64,000 nucleotides of DNA, taken from the NCBI RefSeq assembly GCF_019656315.1, contig NZ_BPLU01000067.1, forward strand, positions 253,420 to 317,419. The letters are read 5' to 3'. The position numbers and the translations under genes were made by a program. Source of the DNA: Flavobacterium sp. UMI-01 (GTDB lineage Bacteria > Bacteroidota > Bacteroidia > Flavobacteriales > Flavobacteriaceae). The notes beneath the pieces are model-generated. The model did not search any database. It had not been told where the DNA came from and saw nothing but the letters and a program-made list of their open reading frames with translations. Shown piece after piece: positions 47,383 through 56,004 of the stretch (positions are counted from its first letter, which is position 1; every line of letters starts with the position of its first letter).

Positions 47383-49086
47383 ATGAAAAAATATATATAC
47401 CTCTTAGTCGTTTCTTTCTCTATTTTCTCTTGTAGTGACGAATTTTTAGAAAAGAATCCATTAGATGAAATTTCAGAACCTGAGTTTTGGAAAACACCAG
47501 CAGATTTAAAATTATATGCCAACTCATTTTATCAAAATTTACCTGGATGGGGAGCTGTGAGTCTTGGTTTTTCTCAATTACCCGATTCAGATTCCGATTT
47601 GCTCATTGGAACTGCTCCTTCTAGCAGATTGTTGGGAAATACTAACGTCCCAACTGCTAAAAGCAATTCCGTATGGAATTGGGCAAATGTTCGAAAAGCA
47701 AATTATTTTATAGACAATGTATCTAAAGCTACTGGTGACCCAGTCGAAATTGCACAGTACACTGGCGAAGGCTACTTCTTTAGAGCATTTTATTATTATT
47801 CATTATTACAAAACTATGGTAATTTGCCTATTATTGATAAATATCTAAAACACACGGATGTTGATTATTTATACAAAGGCAGAGACCCACGTAATAAAGT
47901 AGTGGACTTTATGCTTGCTGACCTTGATATCGCCATTTCTAAATTAAAAACCAAAGCCCAACTTTTAACAAATCCAAGAATAAATAAAGAAGCAGCCTTA
48001 TTATTAAAAGCGCATATAGCATTATACGAAGGGACATGGGAAAAATACCACAGTGGTACTGCGTTTGGTGTAGCTGGTTCTACAGGTACCGATTACCTTC
48101 AAAAAGCAGCCGATGCAGCTAAAGCCATCATAGATGGAGGCGCTTTTACTTTGCATAGCAATTATGGCAGTTTGTTCAATCAAATTACATTAAATGGTAA
48201 TACCGAGGTGATATTATGGAGACAGTACGATTTTGTAACTTTTGGAACCAATTATGGTAATTCAGCTCAGATTTGGCCTAATAGAAGTTCGTACACTCGC
48301 TTTGCAATACGAAATTTCCTTTGCAAGGACGGATTACCTATTGCTGTAAGTCCACTTTATCAAGGAGATCAATCCCTTTCAGTACTAGAAACCAATAGAG
48401 ACCCTCGATTGGCAGCTATTGTGATGGTTCCTGGCGATGTACGTTCAGTAGCTGTCAATGGAACTACTACCTTATTTACAACCCCTATCCTCACCACTAA
48501 TAATGCTGCAGTAGGAGGTTATGAATCACAAAAGTATCGTATTCCTAATTTTGACCCTGCTACAAATGCGGCTACAAGAAATACGGCTAAAATTATTATG
48601 AGATATGCCGAAGCCTTGTTAATCTATGCTGAAGCAAAAGCCGAATTAGGTACTATTACACAAAATGACCTTAACATTTCAATTAATAAATTAAGACAAA
48701 GAGCGGGTATGCCAAACCTCAATATGACAGCCATTGTAACTGACCCAAATTGGCCGGATTATGGTTATCCTGTAACTCCACTTCTTCAAGAAATACGAAG
48801 AGAAAGAGCTGTTGAGTTAATTGCTGAAGGATTTAGATTTGACGATTTAATGCGTTGGAGAGCTCACAAACTTTTTGTAGTACAAAGACCTAGAGGGGCT
48901 TATTATCAAACAGGTTGGGCTGCTAATCAAAGAATAGATTCCGAACGCTATTTAGACCCATTTCAAGTATCTGTAGCCGCTGGTTATGCATTTAAACCGG
49001 ATAGAGATTATTTACAAGCACTTCCAATTGACGAATTAACTCTTAACCCAAATTTATTACCACAAAATCCAGGATGGGTTAACTAA
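47383..49086 (+). CDS. SusD/RagB-family surface glycan-binding lipoprotein
   Basis: A 567-residue lipoprotein (lipobox FSIFSC, Cys17) directly after susC. SusD-like N-terminal text (DEFLEKNPLDEISEPEFWKTPADL) and the TPR-like helices (GEGYFFRAFYYYSLLQNYGNLPII) are clear. The C-terminal RagB segment has IIMRYAEALLIYAEAKAELG, INKLRQRAGMP, and EIRRERAVELIAEGFRFDDLMRWR. It would form the lid of the SusC barrel and bind the incoming glycan at the cell surface. An imperfect inverted repeat (49096-49220) follows 9 bp after the stop. Confidence 0.95.
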   Translation: MKKYIYLLVVSFSIFSCSDEFLEKNPLDEISEPEFWKTPADLKLYANSFYQNLPGWGAVSLGFSQLPDSDSDLLIGTAPSSRLLGNTNVPTAKSNSVWNWANVRKANYFIDNVSKATGDPVEIAQYTGEGYFFRAFYYYSLLQNYGNLPIIDKYLKHTDVDYLYKGRDPRNKVVDFMLADLDIAISKLKTKAQLLTNPRINKEAALLLKAHIALYEGTWEKYHSGTAFGVAGSTGTDYLQKAADAAKAIIDGGAFTLHSNYGSLFNQITLNGNTEVILWRQYDFVTFGTNYGNSAQIWPNRSSYTRFAIRNFLCKDGLPIAVSPLYQGDQSLSVLETNRDPRLAAIVMVPGDVRSVAVNGTTTLFTTPILTTNNAAVGGYESQKYRIPNFDPATNAATRNTAKIIMRYAEALLIYAEAKAELGTITQNDLNISINKLRQRAGMPNLNMTAIVTDPNWPDYGYPVTPLLQEIRRERAVELIAEGFRFDDLMRWRAHKLFVVQRPRGAYYQTGWAANQRIDSERYLDPFQVSVAAGYAFKPDRDYLQALPIDELTLNPNLLPQNPGWVN

Positions 49087-49095
49087 TTTTAAAAT

Positions 49096-49220
49096 GAAGC
49101 TGTCCAAGAAGGTATAATAATCGTATTTTGACAACAACTAAAACCAATCATTTATTGATACAGTTTTGTTTAAAGTCTTCAAGACTAGTCAAAAATTGAA
49201 TATTATTTTTGGACAGCTTC
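49096..49220. repeat. 125-bp inverted-repeat element, MITE-like or large hairpin
   Basis: GAAGCTGTCCAA (49096-49107) and TTGGACAGCTTC (49209-49220) are perfect 12-bp inverted ends. The interior also pairs imperfectly, with ATTTTGAC against GTCAAAAAT and AT-rich stretches between, so most of the 125 bp could fold into one long hairpin. The end sequence resembles terminal repeats of some insertion sequences, but no transposase and no clear target-site duplication are seen. It could act as a terminator for susCD. Confidence 0.6.
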
Positions 49221-49365
49221 CTTTGTTTGAATTCTTAAATAACACTCATTAGCCTGTGGTGATACTATTAGGTTAATAAATAAAGACTAATTAATATTGA
49301 GTAAACACTTCAAGTTGTTAAAAAATATACTTTTAAAAAATTTCTAGTATTTAAATCCAAAATTT

Positions 49366-50694
49366 ATGACAAAAGCCCAAAGCAATTTACCTTCTAAGAA
49401 CAATCTAGTTCCTATTATTATCATAGCGAGCTTGTTTTTCATCTTTGGTTTTGTCACCTGGATAAATGGTGCTCTTATCCCATTTATGAAAACCATCAAC
49501 GAATTAACTGATGCTCAATCCTACTTAGTAGCCTCGGCATCCTATATTTCATTTGTTGTGATGGCACTCCCTGCTTCATATATTTTAACTAAAATTGGTT
49601 ATAAAAAAGGAATGTCTTTGGGATTAATAATAATGGCAATAGGTGCCTTAATTTTTATTCCTGCCGCCGAAGCAAGAACCTATTGGATCTTTTTGACAGG
49701 GATTTTTATTCAAGGTCTAGGAATGACCATTTTACAAACGGCTGCCAATCCTTATATTACCATTTTAGGCCCTATAGAAAGTGGTGCCAAGCGTATTGCC
49801 ATTATGGGAATTGCCAATAAAGTGGCTGGCGCTTTGGGTTCGTTAATTTTTGGTGCCTTACTATTATCTGGTATAGACAAAGTAAAACAGCAACTAGAAA
49901 GCGTTTCTGTTGAAGAAAAAGGAATCCTTTTGGATACTATGGCTGACAGTGTTTTTGTACCTTACTTAGTCATGGCCGTAGTACTACTGGTGTTAGGTTT
50001 GTTAATTAGAAATGCTCCGTTGCCTCATGTTGAAGTTAATAATGAAACAACATCCGAAAAAGACAGCAGCTCAAAAAAAACTATATTTCATTTCCCTCAT
50101 TTATGGTTAGGTGTCCTGACACTCTTTGTGTATGTAGGTGCCGAAGTAATTGCTGGGGATACCATCATCGCTTACGGAATCTCATTAGGTTTTCCCGCTG
50201 CCGATGCGAAGTTCTTTACTACATTGACCTTATTGGCAATGGTATTTACGTACGGGCTTGGCGTTGTACTAATCCCTAAATTTTTGAACCAAAAAACCGC
50301 CCTGATCATAAGTGCTGTATTGGGTATTGTATTCAGCATTTGCATATTAACAACTACAGGCTTTACCTCTATTCTATTTGTTGCTGCCTTAGGAATATCA
50401 AATGCATTGGTTTGGCCAGCAGTATGGCCTTTAACGTTGGAAGGCTTAGGTTCATTTACAAAAACGGGCTCAGCGCTATTGATTATGGCAATTTCCGGCG
50501 GCGCCATTATCCCTCCTTTTTATGGAAAAATTGTGGATGCCACTAAACACGAACTTATCACCAGCGGACTTAGTGAAATGGATGCTTTAGCCAAAGCATC
50601 AACCAGTAGTTATTGGATACTTATTCCTTGCTATAGTATCATCTTATTATTTGCCTTATGGGGTCACAAGTATAAGAGTTGGTCACGAAATTAA
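49366..50694 (+). CDS. MFS sugar permease of the FucP/GluP/NagP type
   Basis: A 442-residue inner-membrane transporter with 12 predicted helices split by a central loop near 220-240. The first helix motif FFIFGFVTWINGALIPFMK and the GMTILQTAANPYI segment are hallmarks of the FHS family (L-fucose, glucose/galactose and N-acetylglucosamine permeases). Its neighbour nagB, 29 bp downstream, suggests GlcNAc as substrate, as for NagP. Fucose remains an alternative because the cluster encodes four fucosidases, but no fucose catabolic genes are present here. Confidence 0.88.
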   Translation: MTKAQSNLPSKNNLVPIIIIASLFFIFGFVTWINGALIPFMKTINELTDAQSYLVASASYISFVVMALPASYILTKIGYKKGMSLGLIIMAIGALIFIPAAEARTYWIFLTGIFIQGLGMTILQTAANPYITILGPIESGAKRIAIMGIANKVAGALGSLIFGALLLSGIDKVKQQLESVSVEEKGILLDTMADSVFVPYLVMAVVLLVLGLLIRNAPLPHVEVNNETTSEKDSSSKKTIFHFPHLWLGVLTLFVYVGAEVIAGDTIIAYGISLGFPAADAKFFTTLTLLAMVFTYGLGVVLIPKFLNQKTALIISAVLGIVFSICILTTTGFTSILFVAALGISNALVWPAVWPLTLEGLGSFTKTGSALLIMAISGGAIIPPFYGKIVDATKHELITSGLSEMDALAKASTSSYWILIPCYSIILLFALWGHKYKSWSRN

Positions 50695-50723
50695 AATTAA
50701 AAATAAGAAATAAATAAAACACC

Positions 50724-52652
50724 ATGTTAAAGAGCAGTATAGACAAAGCAACAAGTTTTGAAAAAAGATTTGAGAATGTAGGAACAATCGTTTTTGAAAA
50801 TGCTACTGTAGCCTCAAAAGCAGTTGCCCAAGAAATAGCTGATTTAATACGAGTAAAACAAGCCCAAAAACAACCTTGCATTTTGGGATTAGCTACTGGC
50901 TCGTCTCCTAAAGGACTTTATGCTGAATTAGTACGTCTTCATAAAGAAGAAGGGTTGAGTTTTCACAATGTAATTTCATTCAATTTAGATGAATATTACC
51001 CTATGGAACCCAATTCTATAAATAGTTATGTGCGTTTTATGAAGGAGCGATTGTTTAATCACATAGACATATTACCTGAAAACTGCCATATTCCTGACGG
51101 AACGTTATCCAAAGCAGCCATTGCACAGTATTGTAGTCAATACGAAACCAAAATAGAAGCACTAGGTGGAATCGACTTGCAAATTCTAGGTATCGGAGGA
51201 AATGGCCACATTGGTTTTAACGAATCGGGTTCACTACAAAACTCTAAAACACGTTTAGTAGCCCTAGATCACATCACCAGAGTAGCTGCTAGTGGCGATT
51301 TTTCAGGACTAAATAACACGCCCCGTACAGCCATCACATTGGGAGTTAAAAAAATAATGGAAGCCAAAAGAGTTATTCTTATGGCTTGGGGTGAAGGAAA
51401 GTCCAATATTATCAAAGCCTCTGTAGAAGATACAGTGACGAATCTCGTTCCTGCTTCCTATTTACAAGAACACAACAATGCAACATTTGTTCTAGATCAG
51501 GCTGCTGCTTCAAAACTTACTCGTATTAACAAACCTTGGCTGGTTGAAAAAATTGTATGGACTGATAAGTTGATTCGAAAAGCCGTATTATCATTAGCCT
51601 TACACTTAAAAAAACCTATTTTGATGCTCACCGATGCGGATTATATCGAAAACGGAATGAGTGATTTATTGGCTGATTCTGGACCTGCTTACGATATTAA
51701 TATTAAAATATTCAACAAATTACAAAATACCATTACAGGTTGGCCAGGGGGTAAACCCAATGCCGATGACACCAATCGTCCAGAACGCAAAGAACCAGCC
51801 AAAAAAAGAGTACTTATTTTTAGTCCGCACCCTGACGATGATATCATTAGTATGGGAGGAACATTCAAACGACTACACGAACAGGGGCATGAAGTTCATA
51901 TAGGGTATCAAACCTCTGGAAATATTGCTGTTGCCGATGACGAAGCGTTGCGTTTTGCTAGTTTTGTAGTGGATTATAATGAGAAGTTTGGTATTAAAAA
52001 CACGGAAACAGAAGCCATTTATAAAAAGACCGAAACGTTCCTAAAAAACAAAAAGAATAGCGATATCGACATTCCCGAAGTACGCTATATCAAAGGCTTA
52101 ATCCGTAAAGGTGAAGCACGAGCGACCTGTCATTATATTGGGATTCCAGATGCGCAAATCCATTTTATGAATCTTCCTTTTTACGAAACAGGAACTATTG
52201 AAAAGAAACCTTTAGGGGAAGAAGATATTCAGTTAACCATGGACTTAATCGAAAAAATAAAACCTCATCAAATTTATGCTGCGGGTGATCTCGCTGACCC
52301 ACATGGTACTCACAAAGTATGTCTCGATGCTATTTTTGCAGCCGTTAAAAACCTGAAACCAAAAAAATTCATGAACGATTGTTGGGTTTGGTTGTACAGA
52401 GGAGCTTGGCAAGAATGGGGTATCGATGAAATTGAGATGGCTGTACCTATGGGACCGGATCAAGTATTAGAAAAACGAAAAGGAATTTTTAAACACCAAT
52501 CTCAAAAAGACGGTGTGGTGTTTCAAGGGAGTGACAGTAGAGAGTTTTGGCAACGTGCGGAAGACCGAAACAAGGAAACTGCTGAAATTTATGACCAATT
52601 AGGTTTGTCTCATTATGCGGCTATGGAAGCCTTTGTGAGATGGATGTATTAA
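50724..52652 (+). CDS. nagB: Glucosamine-6-phosphate deaminase fused to a PIG-L (LmbE-like) deacetylase domain
   Basis: A 642-residue two-domain cytoplasmic protein. The N-terminal NagB domain (about 20-275) has ATGSSP, D89 in FNLDEYY, and GIGGNGHIGFNE with the catalytic His162; it converts glucosamine-6-phosphate to fructose-6-phosphate and ammonia. The C-terminal PIG-L/LmbE domain (about 362-560) has the zinc motif HPDDD at 370-374 and DLADPHGTH. PIG-L proteins deacetylate GlcNAc derivatives, so the C-terminal half may remove the acetyl group in place of a separate NagA, which is inference. Fusions like this are known in Bacteroidota. A terminator follows at 52671-52717. Confidence 0.9.
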   Translation: MLKSSIDKATSFEKRFENVGTIVFENATVASKAVAQEIADLIRVKQAQKQPCILGLATGSSPKGLYAELVRLHKEEGLSFHNVISFNLDEYYPMEPNSINSYVRFMKERLFNHIDILPENCHIPDGTLSKAAIAQYCSQYETKIEALGGIDLQILGIGGNGHIGFNESGSLQNSKTRLVALDHITRVAASGDFSGLNNTPRTAITLGVKKIMEAKRVILMAWGEGKSNIIKASVEDTVTNLVPASYLQEHNNATFVLDQAAASKLTRINKPWLVEKIVWTDKLIRKAVLSLALHLKKPILMLTDADYIENGMSDLLADSGPAYDINIKIFNKLQNTITGWPGGKPNADDTNRPERKEPAKKRVLIFSPHPDDDIISMGGTFKRLHEQGHEVHIGYQTSGNIAVADDEALRFASFVVDYNEKFGIKNTETEAIYKKTETFLKNKKNSDIDIPEVRYIKGLIRKGEARATCHYIGIPDAQIHFMNLPFYETGTIEKKPLGEEDIQLTMDLIEKIKPHQIYAAGDLADPHGTHKVCLDAIFAAVKNLKPKKFMNDCWVWLYRGAWQEWGIDEIEMAVPMGPDQVLEKRKGIFKHQSQKDGVVFQGSDSREFWQRAEDRNKETAEIYDQLGLSHYAAMEAFVRWMY

Positions 52653-52670
52653 TATTCCATCCAAATAAAA

Positions 52671-52717
52671 ACCAAAAAATCCCGTCAACAATTTGATTTG
52701 ACGGGATTTTTTTGGTT
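52671..52717. terminator. Strong bidirectional terminator between nagB and the galactose symporter
   Basis: A GC-rich stem, ATCCCGTCAA (52679-52688) pairing with TTGACGGGAT (52698-52707), is extended by A-runs on the left and T-runs on the right. Because both flanks have homopolymer runs, it can terminate in either direction. It lies 20 bp after nagB. Confidence 0.88.
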
Positions 52718-52861
52718 ATAAAATACCATCTCACTGATCACTCATTTGCTGGTCAATTGCAGACAAATATATCTTTCAATCCAAATAATGAACAATTTAG
52801 AAGTTCCTATTTCATTTTTAGGAAAAAAGCTTCTTTAAGATAAAAAAATGTAAAAGCAAAA

Positions 52862-52907
52862 AAAACTGCATTACCTACTATTTTTAGATAGTAAATAAGG
52901 CAGTTTT
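52862..52907. terminator. Hairpin terminator after the galactose symporter gene
   Basis: AAAACTGC at 52862-52869 pairs with GCAGTTTT at 52900-52907, and the inner arms CTACTAT and ATAGTA pair as well, making a long stem-loop. Flanking A and T runs allow termination for the minus-strand symporter gene, which stops at 52928. Confidence 0.7.
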
Positions 52908-52927
52908 CCTATTTAACTTAATTCTTA

Positions 52928-54580
52928 TTATTTCCAGAAAAAGGCGTAAGCTACAGCCAATAAAGTTAAGATGATAAAGGAACCAATATTAAACAATTGA
53001 TTTGTTTTAAAGAATTCTTTACTTAATGGAATTCCTTTCGCATCATTTTCACCTTTGTTTTGCATTAAACTCAACACCACAATAACTAACATTGTCAATA
53101 AAGTAGTATATCCCATTTGGTCCATCCATGGTAATACAGGGAACATGTCGCCTTCAATCCATCCTTTAGGTCCAATTTTAAAGAATAAAGCAATTGGAAT
53201 TGATGCCAAAGCACCCCAAATAGCCGCCTTATTCGTAGTTTTTTTCCAAAACAACCCTAATAAAAACACCCCTAAAATACCTGGACTCACAATTCCTGTA
53301 TATTCTTGTATAAATTGAAATGCTTGATCAATACCTCCTAAAAGTGGTGCCATAATTACCGCAATAAGTAGAGCAGCACCTCCTGAAATTCGACCTACAT
53401 TCACCGTAGTTTTATCGTCAGCCTGAGGATTAATGTATTGTTTGTAGATATCCATTGTAAAGATAGTTGAAGTTGAATTCAACATCGAGGCCAATGATGA
53501 TACAATCGCAGCAGCAAGAGCCGCAAAAGCCAATCCTTTTAATCCAGCCGGTAAGAAATGCAATAACCATGGATAAGCTCTATCAGCAGTACCTATTCCT
53601 GGTAAATTCTCTTTTGCAACATCTCCTAATCTAGTCATAATCTCAATATCATTTACCATTACATAAGCGGCAATCCCAGGAATAACAACAATAAATGGTA
53701 TTAATAATTTTAAAAAGGCAGCTAACAAAATTCCTTTTTGAGCTTCAGGCAATGATTTAGCAGCCAACGTTCTTTGAATAATGTATTGGTTGAACCCCCA
53801 GTAGTAAATATTGGCCACCCAAAGTCCACCTACTAAAACCCCAATTCCAGGTAAATTCATATATTCTGGATTTGATTTATCCAAAATCATCACAAATCGT
53901 TCTGGGGCTGCATTATAGACTGTTTTCATTCCTTCCCACATTCCTGCTCCATCTGAAACAGTGTTTAACGCCAAATACGTTGTAATTAAACCTCCTAATA
54001 CCAAGAATATAACCTGAATAACGTCTGTCCATGCTACCGCTGATAATCCTCCATATAAAGAATATGCCGCTGAAAACAAAGCCAATCCAATGATAGCATA
54101 CATCATATCAATCCCTAAAATGGTTTCGATAGCCAAACCTCCTAAATACAATACGGTGGTTAAATTCACAAAAACATACAATGCAATCCAAAAGACAGCC
54201 AAAATAGTTTTTAAATTGGTTGAGAAACGTTTTTCAACAAATTCTGGAATGGTGTAAATTCCTTTTTCAATAAAAATAGGCAAGAAATACTTTCCTACGA
54301 TAATCAACGTAAATGCTGCCATCCACTCATACGAAGCAATAGCCAAACCTAAGGCAAAACCAGAACCCGACATCCCGATAAATTGTTCCGCTGAAATGTT
54401 AGCCGCAATCAATGATGAACCAATCGCCCACCATGGCAATGATTTACTTGCTAAAAAGTAATCTTCGGCATTTTTTTGCTCGCCCTCTTTGTCTCGAGAA
54501 ACCCACAATCCAACCCCTAAGATTAATACTGCATAAGCAGCAAAGACTGCATAGTCTATAAAACCAAATCCTGTCTCCAT
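52928..54580 (-). CDS. sglT: Sodium/galactose symporter, vSGLT type
   Basis: A 550-residue SSS transporter very similar to Vibrio vSGLT. The sugar- and cation-site residues of vSGLT recur at a constant offset of three: Q66, E85, N257, Y260, K291 and Q425 here match Q69, E88, N260, Y263, K294 and Q428. S361 and S362 match the sodium-site serines S364 and S365. ISAEQFIGMSGSGF and EKGIYTIPEFVEKRF are shared text. The substrate is therefore very likely galactose or glucose with one Na+. It is the last gene of the galactose module, 325 bp after galE, and may have its own promoter. Confidence 0.92.
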   Translation of the reverse strand: METGFGFIDYAVFAAYAVLILGVGLWVSRDKEGEQKNAEDYFLASKSLPWWAIGSSLIAANISAEQFIGMSGSGFALGLAIASYEWMAAFTLIIVGKYFLPIFIEKGIYTIPEFVEKRFSTNLKTILAVFWIALYVFVNLTTVLYLGGLAIETILGIDMMYAIIGLALFSAAYSLYGGLSAVAWTDVIQVIFLVLGGLITTYLALNTVSDGAGMWEGMKTVYNAAPERFVMILDKSNPEYMNLPGIGVLVGGLWVANIYYWGFNQYIIQRTLAAKSLPEAQKGILLAAFLKLLIPFIVVIPGIAAYVMVNDIEIMTRLGDVAKENLPGIGTADRAYPWLLHFLPAGLKGLAFAALAAAIVSSLASMLNSTSTIFTMDIYKQYINPQADDKTTVNVGRISGGAALLIAVIMAPLLGGIDQAFQFIQEYTGIVSPGILGVFLLGLFWKKTTNKAAIWGALASIPIALFFKIGPKGWIEGDMFPVLPWMDQMGYTTLLTMLVIVVLSLMQNKGENDAKGIPLSKEFFKTNQLFNIGSFIILTLLAVAYAFFWK

Positions 54581-54905
54581 AGTTTTTTGTTTAATTAATA
54601 GTTTTTTTAGTTTTAATATATTTAGTTCAAAGTTTAAATACGATTTTGTATCGATAACAGTAAAAGCAAGCCTTCATTTCATTTTGACAAAAAAACGAAT
54701 AACACAAAAAAACACGCTTTTAAATATAGATTTGCAATGATACAAAAAACACAATTGAATATTTATCAAAAAACATCCCTTTCCACCGCTTTACTGTTAA
54801 AAGACCTATTATATAACGTTATAGTTAATAAATATTTTAAAACAAGAATTGACAACGGCAGATTCACTACGAAAATTCTTTCGTGTTTTTTGTAACCAAA
54901 AAGTA
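54581..54905. other. 325-bp AT-rich gap between galE and sglT
   Basis: No coding sequence is supported. It probably carries a promoter for the symporter gene, but no exact TAnnTTTG element facing it was found. A small hairpin (ACGAAA/TTTCGT, with T-run on the plus strand) lies near 54870-54890, close to the end of galE; its role is unclear. Confidence 0.4.
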
Positions 54906-55925
54906 TTATTGCTTGCTTCTAATTTTGGTTTCCCATTTCCAAGCACTATCCATAGCTTCATCTAGTGTTGATTTGGTTTTCCAACCCAACACATGATTGG
55001 CTTTATCTGTACTGGCGTAAGCTGCTGTAACATCACCTTCACGTCGTTCTACAATTTTATAGGGAAATGGCTTACCACTTACTTTTTCAAAACTCTTAAT
55101 TACTTCCAAAACAGAGCTACCTACTCCTGTCCCAAGGTTAAAAATTTCTACTTTTTCTATGTTCTTTTTGTCTAATAAACGCTGCAAAGCTACCACGTGG
55201 GCTTTGGCCAAATCAACCACATGGATATAATCGCGAATACAGGTTCCATCAGGAGTAGGATAATTGTCGCCATATACCATTAACTCTTTGCGTAACCCCA
55301 TTCCTGTTTGAGTAATAAAAGGAACTAAATTTTGAGGAACTCCTATTGGCAACTCCCCTATCTCAGCCGATGGATGCGCACCAATTGGATTAAAATAACG
55401 CAATAAAACGGCGTTAATACCACTTACTTTGGCTACATCTGTAATAATTTCTTCCCCTATCTGTTTGGTATTTCCATAAGGAGACATGGCTGGTTTGATG
55501 GCTGCATTTTCATCAATAGGCAACTGATCTGCTTGACCATATACCGTACAAGAAGAGCTAAAAATAAAGTTGGCTTCTTTTTTCTTCTCTAATTCTTGCA
55601 ACAAATACACGAGTGAGGCAATATTATTTTCATAATATAATAAGGGATTGGTTACACTCTCCCCTACAGCCTTTGATGCTGCAAAATGAATAACCCCCTC
55701 AACATCAGTATATTTTTCAAAAAAGCGCTGTACAGAAGCTTTTTCTCTTAAATCCATTTTTTCAAAAAGAGGTGTTTTCCCCGTGATGGCTACAATTCCT
55801 TTTAATACTTCTTCAGAAGAATTAGAAAGATTATCAATAATTACTACTTCATACCCTTCATTTTGTAATTCAACTACAGTATGAGAACCTATAAAACCTA
55901 AACCTCCTGTTACTACTATTTTCAT
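54906..55925 (-). CDS. galE: UDP-glucose 4-epimerase
   Basis: A 339-residue short-chain dehydrogenase-fold enzyme that interconverts UDP-galactose and UDP-glucose in the Leloir pathway. The NAD-binding motif is GGLGFIGSH (7-15). The catalytic Ser124 lies in FSSSCTVYG and the Tyr150-x-x-x-Lys154 pair in YGNTK. Length and N-terminus (MKIVVTGG) are standard. It follows galT by 79 bp; a TAAGTTTG sequence (55996-55989, minus strand) in that gap matches the Bacteroidota -7 element and could be an internal promoter. Confidence 0.96.
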   Translation of the reverse strand: MKIVVTGGLGFIGSHTVVELQNEGYEVVIIDNLSNSSEEVLKGIVAITGKTPLFEKMDLREKASVQRFFEKYTDVEGVIHFAASKAVGESVTNPLLYYENNIASLVYLLQELEKKKEANFIFSSSCTVYGQADQLPIDENAAIKPAMSPYGNTKQIGEEIITDVAKVSGINAVLLRYFNPIGAHPSAEIGELPIGVPQNLVPFITQTGMGLRKELMVYGDNYPTPDGTCIRDYIHVVDLAKAHVVALQRLLDKKNIEKVEIFNLGTGVGSSVLEVIKSFEKVSGKPFPYKIVERREGDVTAAYASTDKANHVLGWKTKSTLDEAMDSAWKWETKIRSKQ

Positions 55926-55988
55926 ATCTAATTTTTTTAAAATGTGTGTATTGTTTTGTCAATGAATTCTATATGCATCCTATGCCAA

Positions 55989-55996
55989 CAAACTTA
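55989..55996 (-). promoter_or_regulatory. Possible internal promoter -7 element upstream of galE
   Basis: Read on the minus strand, TAAGTTTG fits TAnnTTTG. No TTTG is found at the expected -33 distance, so this is a weak call. Transcription would begin about 58 nt before galE. Confidence 0.3.
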
Positions 55997-56004
55997 CCAC
56001 ATAT

